Shown here piece by piece: positions 57,779-64,000 of a DNA stretch of 64,000 bases. The DNA is from Buddleja alternifolia (taxonomy: Eukaryota > Streptophyta > Magnoliopsida > Lamiales > Scrophulariaceae): NCBI GenBank assembly GCA_019426215.1, contig CM033404.1, positions 2,418,001 through 2,482,000 of the forward strand, given 5' to 3'. The first letter of the stretch is position 1. Each line of letters begins with the position of its first letter. The notes beneath the pieces were generated by a model. The model searched no databases and was not told the DNA's origin. It saw nothing but the letters and a program-made list of their open reading frames with translations. A program made the position numbers and the translations under genes.

Positions 57779-60600
57779 CTAGTAAATAACACGTGCGTTG
57801 CACGTGAATCATATGCTCTCGTTAAAATAATTCTTGTACATGGATATTTTCCAATTTGTAAATGTTATATATTCAAAACTCTAAAAATAATTTAAATAAG
57901 TGAATTATTATATACTAAACTATAACTATTTGATAAATTAAACATTGATTGATAAATTAATCATTTGTCTTTATATATATTCATTTATTTGATTACTCAA
58001 TTAAATCGCAAACCAGTCTAGTTAACATAATAATTAGTTATTTTCATCCAAAATTGAAATTATCGTGACTTGGTGCTTATTTAGTAATTTTTTGTCAAAT
58101 TTGGACAAAACAAAGAAAAATAAATTAAAAATCAAAGAAAGAAATGAAAAAAGAAACAAAATTAGGAGAAAGAATATTTTTCAAAAAATTAAACTGAAAA
58201 CTCGTGTGCAGTTTTTTGTCCCATAACTTAGGCTTTTATGAAATTTTGGTCCCAAGAGTGGGCTAATCGTACACGTGAGTAGCACGCGAGTGGCTCAAGT
58301 TATGGGTTTGAGAATGTCCCCAATAAATTCTTATGTAAATTTATGCTTCATTTATTCATTCACTTGTTTATTTTTTATTTATCTATTCATCCTTCATCTG
58401 CTTGGGTTCTTTGTGTACTTGCAATTTTTCCTTCATTAGTCATTATGATTCAAACATTGGATATCATTATAGTATTCTTGTTTTTTTTTTTTCCTTTTTC
58501 TTTTTTGTATTTCTCTATTTTTTGAAGCAACTGCAACATTTTTTTTTCTCTAAATCATTCAATGCATCTTCATTTTAATTCTCAATTACATTCTTCACGA
58601 AATCACTATAAGTTGTGTACATAATGTTTTCCTTTTAATTGCTTCTTTACTATCGGATGTATCAATTTCATTTATAAAGTTAAGTATTATTGATAAAAAT
58701 GTAAGAGAAATAAAAAAGAATCTCTTGCATGTAAAAGCTAATGCCCAGAAATAATAATAATACAATGGGGAATATATTCTTATTTCTTAACGTGATTGTT
58801 GTTATCATCATACTTTGGAGTCCATTTCAAGCATTTTTTAAAGAAAAACACTAGCCGTATCCAATGGTGATCGCATTTTATCAAACATAATTTAGTTTCA
58901 ATTTTTAGATTTGTAATTAGTGACATATTCAGTAAATGCATACGTACTATAATATAGTACACATATGTTTGTGGTTGAATGCGATTTTTGTGGTCCATAA
59001 AAATTCAAAATCGAACCCGATTGCGAAAATGCGGTTTTTTTTATTTAACCCAAGACCGTCCCATCAAATTATCAAACCGTCATTTGCGGTGTGATTTGGA
59101 TTGGGGCGGTCTAAAGGTTTGGTTGAATACCCCTAATTGTTGGTATTGTTTTTCTTCTTCTCTTAATTAATTGATAATATGTTGAAATAAAATGAAATCA
59201 TAACAAAAGAATACCAATTTTTTTTGAAATTGTTTTATAGTGTTTAGATTCTATGTAATTTTTAGAACTTATATATAACTCATAAATACTGATTCATGAA
59301 GCTAAGAGTTGAACTAACAAAGAAACTCACTTTCTCAATAAACTTGATATATTAATATCTTGGATAACTATAAATAGTTGTATTGAGCCTTTTGAGTTTG
59401 CTTAATTTTTATAGTAAAAAAGAATTCATATATATTCTTGAATTTGAGATTATTATATTGATATGAATACAAATTTCATTGGATTTATATGATCAGTTAA
59501 TATGACTTTTGTTATCAAGTAGTTGTTCATAACTCAACATAATTGTGGAAGAATTATATGGATTTTGGAAATTAAGAAGATTCATAAATTTGAAGTTAAT
59601 TATATGCTCATGCAAATTTAGATTTTCTAAATAAGCATCATAGAGAATGATTTTTTCTTAACTAAATAAGCACGTTATTTTACTTTTGATTGTATTAGTT
59701 AACTACTTATAAATCATCTACATAGAATTTTTTAATCTTAGTCTTCTAATCATAAATATCAAATTTAAAGTCGATGTATTCAATCAAATGCCTATTTGGT
59801 TTAGATCTTTTCTTTTTTTGAAAATATTATCATAAACAAAGTTATAGATAATCTAATTAGACTAATCAATATTTATTAAACTATATTTGACTACCAATTG
59901 CAAATCATATTTTTTTTTCATGTAGGTCAATTGAAAATGTAAAAAGGATATATATAAAAAAAAAACTCATTATTCTTTTGAATTATACAAGTAATTAATT
60001 AAGTGAAATACAAAATTTATTTTTTTATATCTAGTATGAAACTTTTTAAACAGTAAACTGTCAAAACTATTTTTCTTAATCATTTTTTAATAAAATTAAG
60101 TGAATATTTTTAAAGAGTTGACTAAATTAATATATTAGATATAAGAGATGATCAAAACTAAGAGACTCCATAATAGCATCCATTCTATTGAAAACTATTT
60201 ATTAAATAAAATTATTTGTATTGGTCTAACTTTTTTTGAAGTAATTAAGTCAATAATTAAATACATATAATTTATATAACGATGCACTAATAGTTAAATA
60301 CAAATTTTTAAACAATCCATAACATATGACAACATATATGTGTTCTATTAATATGACAAGTGTACTAACAACCAGCAAAGTATCAACATTGAAGTTCAGA
60401 TTGTCGAAGAATCTAATAACTAATATACCCTTATTACTTGTTAAATGTTTCATTTTTTTCCCACACATTTCTATACGATATATTATATGTTGGATAAACA
60501 AATTAATACACACTCACTACTTGATAAATATTCAGTCTCACCTAGATACTTCTATCCAATATATTATATGAGTGTGATTCCAATATGAGTGTGGGTGAAT
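57779..60600 (-). mobile_element. Helitron-like block in pseudogene intron 1 (3' end recognised, 5' end not)
   Basis: Read on the minus strand, the left border has a palindromic hairpin CACGTGCAACGCACGTG, then TTATTTA, then CTAG, followed by T. That is the standard Helitron 3' end: a hairpin about 10 nt before CTRR at an A/T target. About 2.8 kb from here to near 60600 has no counterpart in unit A. No Rep/helicase ORF is seen. The opposite end was not identified, so the size, and whether a single element fills the block, are uncertain. Confidence 0.5.
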
Positions 60601-60896
60601 AACGTGGATTTTGGTGTGTGGATGGGGGTTATACAAATTAAAACCAAAATAATTAAGAACGTGAGATAATAATAATAATAATATTACCGTGAAATTTGAA
60701 GCGTGTACAAGAAAATAGTCATCCCACACACTTGGATGATATGTTACAGATCTACGAACATTCTCAAAGTGGACATCCTTAGCAGAGATTGGACTTCGAG
60801 CAGCTGATGGTGGACGGCTTTCCATTGCGGCCTGATTACTCAAGGTAAGATTATCTCTGCTTTTCTTTGTTTCAATCCAAGTATTTTGCCAATGGA

Positions 60897-60904
60897 TATT
60901 TATA
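60897..60904 (-). promoter_or_regulatory. TATA box conserved upstream of the terpene synthase pseudogene
   Basis: Reads TATAAATA on the minus strand, 72 bp upstream of the pseudogene ATG. The spacing is shorter than in unit A, which has an extra T-rich stretch in its leader (about 40833-40880). Confidence 0.5.
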
Positions 60905-61154
60905 GCCATCTTGTGGGTTAATCTCATTTTTGGTCTTCTAAGTGGTCAAAAGTACACATTTAGTTCCCCGATTTATGAAAGTTTAACATTGAGTCCCATA
61001 AGTTCCAAAAAGTCTCACTTTTGATCCCAATCGAATATTTCGTCCAAAACTTAACGGTCAACTCCGTTAGTCAATATTTTGACCCATTTTTTTAGGGAGA
61101 ATGCCCCACGTGATGCCACTTTTTTATATTTTTTCAGTTTCGATTAATGTGTTA

Positions 61155-61592
61155 GGGGAAATTGCATTTTTAGTCCCATAACTTTGGCATTTTTCGATTT
61201 TGGTCTCATTTATTACGAGATTCTCACATTATATCCCATAACTTTCAATTTTTCTCACATTTGGTCTCATTGAAGGATTCCGTCCAATATTTAACGGTCA
61301 ACTCCTTTAGTCAACATTTTGACGGAATTTTTTGGGCAGAATTCGTGCATGAATGCACTTACTCACGGATTATATTCAATATCACATGTCACTCACATAC
61401 AAAATCTTCTCAAAGAACCAGTCAAAATGTTGACTAACGGAGTTGACCGTTAAGTATTGGACGGAATCCTTCAATGGGACCAAATGTGAGAAAAAATGAA
61501 AGTTATGAGAAATAATGTGAGAATTTCATAACGAATGGGACCAAAATCGAAAAAGGCCGAATATATGGGACCAAAAATGCAATTTCTACAGG
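61155..61592. mobile_element. Long foldback element with arms of about 175 bp (family 4)
   Basis: The left arm GGGGAAATTGCATTTTTAGT..GTCAACATTTTGACGG (61155 to about 61330) is mirrored by the right arm CAAAATGTTGACTAACGGAG..CCAAAAATGCAATTTCTACA (about 61407 to 61592). The loop is only about 75 bp. Ends match 12943-13212. No coding; such long arms can form a hairpin RNA if transcribed. Confidence 0.85.
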
Positions 61593-63329
61593 GAAAATTG
61601 CAATTTTCATCCCATAAGTTGCTCACATTTCAATTTTGGTCTCATTGGATTGGGATGTGCCACATTTAGTCCCATAAGTCAAATAAAAACTCAATGTTGA
61701 TCCCATTGGATAGGGGGTGCCACATTTAGTCCCAAAAGTCAAATAAAATCTCAATGTTGGTCCCATGGGCAAGTTGTCGTCTAAAATTAAATGGAACAAA
61801 ACGCGTTCATTGCACACTTCAGTTAGGAATAGTAACCAGAGGGAAAAATACACGTCTTGGACTGAAATCATTTTATATGTGTAAAGGAACATTATGAGAC
61901 TGGCGTGCTGAAGTTTAGCATTATTTTACAGGAAGCGCTAAGCGTGCTAGTATTCAGTATTTTGTATTAATTTGTAGAGGGAGATTAGTTATGGTGATAT
62001 CTCAGTTTAGTGCATATTTTAATGTGTTTGATTATCTGCTCTTCAAAGTTGAGTTAACGTCAGATTCCTTTAATTACTGGCCTTAATTATGTGTAGTGTT
62101 GTATGTGGGCTTCTTCAACTGCTATTACGTTCGTGTCAATATGTAATAAGCATATAAAAAGAGGATAAAGAAAAATATTTGTGCAGTGACAAGCAGTACG
62201 AACACATTTAGCATTTAAAAATTAGTTCGAAAAACTAGAAAATTAAGCTAAATTTGTGTCAAACCGACTGAAAGGGAAAAAGTATAAAGTATAAAGTAAT
62301 AATAATATCTATGAAATGAGATGTAATACGTATTCAAAATGAAATAATGTCAAATGTAAAATATCTTATCATATCATTCAAACTAAAATAAATTCAGACA
62401 TTTCATGCTACAAACATACAAAAAATATTCGTGAAAAAAATATTTGCTACATTCAATTTGTATAAATAACATTATTCATACTTTTGGTACATAAAATCTA
62501 TGAAACTGAGTGTCAAAATAGAATGAATATTGCTCTTGGATCTTAACTCATATATTTTTAAGAACCTTTTCATATATACATTATACAATGGATCATTAGG
62601 AAAAGATAGATGATTATTTTAAACTAAGGGGGAAATTATTAAGTCATTAGGAAAGATTAATAAATTTTATTAGTATTTCTTAGATTTTCAAATTGATAGG
62701 CTATAATGATTTTAATTTTTAAATGAGTTGAAATTTTAATATGACTGAAGAGTAGTTTATAACTTAATAATTATGTCTTATTGTTCGAAGACAACAAATT
62801 AAGATTCAGAAAACAAATTCAGTATTAACATTAAAATCATGATTAATACAATTTAATAATTTTGAAAAATAAAAAGATATGTGAAATCCAATTTATCAAT
62901 TTCTTAATTTAAGAGGATAATATAGTTCAGATTGATAAACCATGTTGTATTAGTTTAGAAGTCAATAGTTGAGATTTTAGGATAAAATTAATTAAAATAT
63001 TGTTTTGGATTAAAATTATTTTTGTGATTTTTTTTTGGCTATATGAATTAAAAAATTCATAAAATTTGCATAGAAATGAATATTAATTATGTCGTACTAA
63101 ATTAGAATAAAACATATTTAACAAAATATTTTGGTATGGAGGCAAATGACAAAACTCAATTTTATTGGGGGATTGACAAATACAATTTTCCCATAAAACT
63201 TTGAGAATATATACTTACACACACAAAAAAAAAAAAAAAAAAAAGGTGAACCAAAACAATATATTCTAAAAAGAAATCCAAGTGATTAGACATAGAAAGT
63301 TTATAAGACAAACTCATCATAAATATTTA

Positions 63330-63585
63330 AGCGTTTGGAGTTCAATCGTTATTTTGATGACTGTTTGACCTCTTTTTTTATAATCTATTTTGAACATTTT
63401 GTATATTACGAAAATACGTTTTGGAAAAGTTGGAAATTCTAACTTTTGTCACAATCAATTCTACAAAATCAATTATGTAAAAGCTGGGTCAAACTCACTC
63501 TTAGTAGTTTTCCCAATTAGGGGGAAAATCATATTTTTCATGGTTAGATTCACGTGATGTTCGTTATACACATTGATATGAGTCA
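63330..63585. repeat. Third copy of the spacer segment found at 32140-32370 and 48730-48960
   Basis: Shares TTATTTTGATGACTGTTTGA, AAATTCTAACTTTTGTCA and TCAAACTCACTCTTAGTA with both units, and ends at AGATTCACGTGATG. Sequence on either side does not match A or B, so this is a dispersed repeat rather than a third duplication unit. Confidence 0.75.
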
Positions 63586-64000
63586 TAATTTTCATTTCTC
63601 CTAAATGGGCTAACATGAAGTGGGCTCGTGTCAAAATAAATAAATAAAGAGGGCTTATGAATGGAAAGCTAGTGAAAAGCCCAAGTATATGCTTGTAAGA
63701 ATGCTAAGAGGAAAGCCTAAAGGGTGTTCATAGTTTTCTAAAACCGTACCATACCGACCGTACCGCACCATACTGTACCGAAATAATGATTTTTTTACTA
63801 AAAATTACCGGTTTTGGTACGAGCCGTTACCGTACCAAATGTTTTGGTATGGTTTAGGTTTTAGAAATTCAATACTGGTAAAAAACCGTACCGGACCGTA
63901 TGTGTGTATATATATATAACTATTCATTATATATTATTTGTAATATTTTAGGATTTATAGATACAAATATATAGAAAATTGATTTTTTTACCAAAACTTG

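Larger units (their letters stand above)
51718..60825 (-). pseudogene. Terpene synthase pseudogene (copy of the gene at 36099-40802)
   Basis: All seven exons can be found: 1 at 60688-60825, 2 split over about 57039-57148 and 57374-57555, 3 at about 53244-53622, 4 at about 52943-53161, 5 broken around 52553-52815, 6 at 52197-52445, 7 at 51718 to about 52002. Exons 1, 3, 4 and 6 stay open, and exon 4 keeps DDIYD with a single change (Pro to Ser). Damage: two single-base deletions in exon 7 (near 51930 and 51822), loss of part of exon 5 plus a MITE there, a 225-bp insertion and a one-base deletion in exon 2, and a CAA-to-TAA stop at 57517-57519. It cannot encode a full enzyme. Confidence 0.93.
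47937..60917. repeat. Segmental duplication, unit B (SWI3D stump to terpene synthase pseudogene)
   Basis: Direct copy of unit A, lengthened from 9.4 to about 13 kb by insertions: SINEs (48269-48462, 55922-56060), MITEs (49481-49770, 52628-52769), a MULE-like element (53835-55190), a solo LTR (56192-56930), an exon insertion (57149-57373) and a Helitron-like block (57779 to about 60600). Some A segments are missing from B, for example those matching 34680-35327. Confidence 0.9.
60918..64000. other. Intergenic right edge of the window
   Basis: No gene supported. Besides the foldback it has two tandem copies of GTGCCACATTTAGTCCCA..CTCAATGTTG (about 61655-61768), a poly-A run at about 63224-63244, a repeat shared with units A and B at about 63330-63585, and a short ACCGTACCATACCG-rich inverted repeat at about 63743-63902. 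Confidence 0.6.

Noticed and set aside
59000..60540. Scattered short open frames in the Helitron-like block
   Set aside because: AT-rich chance frames with no recognisable Rep, helicase or other domain.

Overview
This is a nuclear chromosome segment from a flowering plant. The genes are split by AT-rich, GT..AG introns, the proteins are plant-type (a PERK receptor kinase, a RabG3/Rab7, a SWI3D-type chromatin subunit, a TPS-a terpene synthase), and the intergenic DNA is full of plant transposons and an endogenous plant pararetrovirus. Protein wording fits a core eudicot. An asterid such as a Lamiales species is plausible, but that is inference.

Region 1 (1-31.7 kb) is conserved gene space with four complete or nearly complete genes. 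They are gamma-COP (2509-9960, minus, 18 exons, 886 aa), a PERK-type proline-rich receptor kinase (11906-18098, minus, 8 exons, 671 aa), a RabG3/Rab7 GTPase (20824-23922, plus, 7 exons, 206 aa) and a SWI3D-like SWI/SNF subunit (25456-31709, minus, about 7 exons). Exon phases close in frame for the first three. SWI3D has one unresolved phase break near 26.42-26.45 kb. These are unlinked housekeeping and signalling genes, not a pathway. Their introns carry several small inverted-repeat elements. The left edge holds a LINE fragment with a solo LTR inside it.

Region 2 (31.5-61 kb) is a direct segmental duplication. Unit A (about 31555-40955) runs from SWI3D exon 1 through a spacer to an intact 7-exon sesquiterpene-synthase-like gene (562 aa). 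Unit B (about 47937-60917) repeats the same order: a stump of SWI3D exon 1 with a premature stop, the same spacer, and a terpene synthase pseudogene broken by frameshifts, a stop, an exon insertion and many transposons. Between the units lie a short LTR retrotransposon with a primer-binding-site match (41127-43528), a hAT-like MITE (43848-44194) and a decayed badnavirus-like pararetrovirus fragment (about 44400-47936). The viral fragment is fused directly to the SWI3D stump.

Because A and B align, each serves as the empty site for insertions in the other. That gives unusually clean boundaries and target duplications for SINEs, MITEs and a solo LTR.

Region 3 (61-64 kb) is intergenic, with a long foldback element, short tandem repeats and a third copy of part of the A/B spacer.
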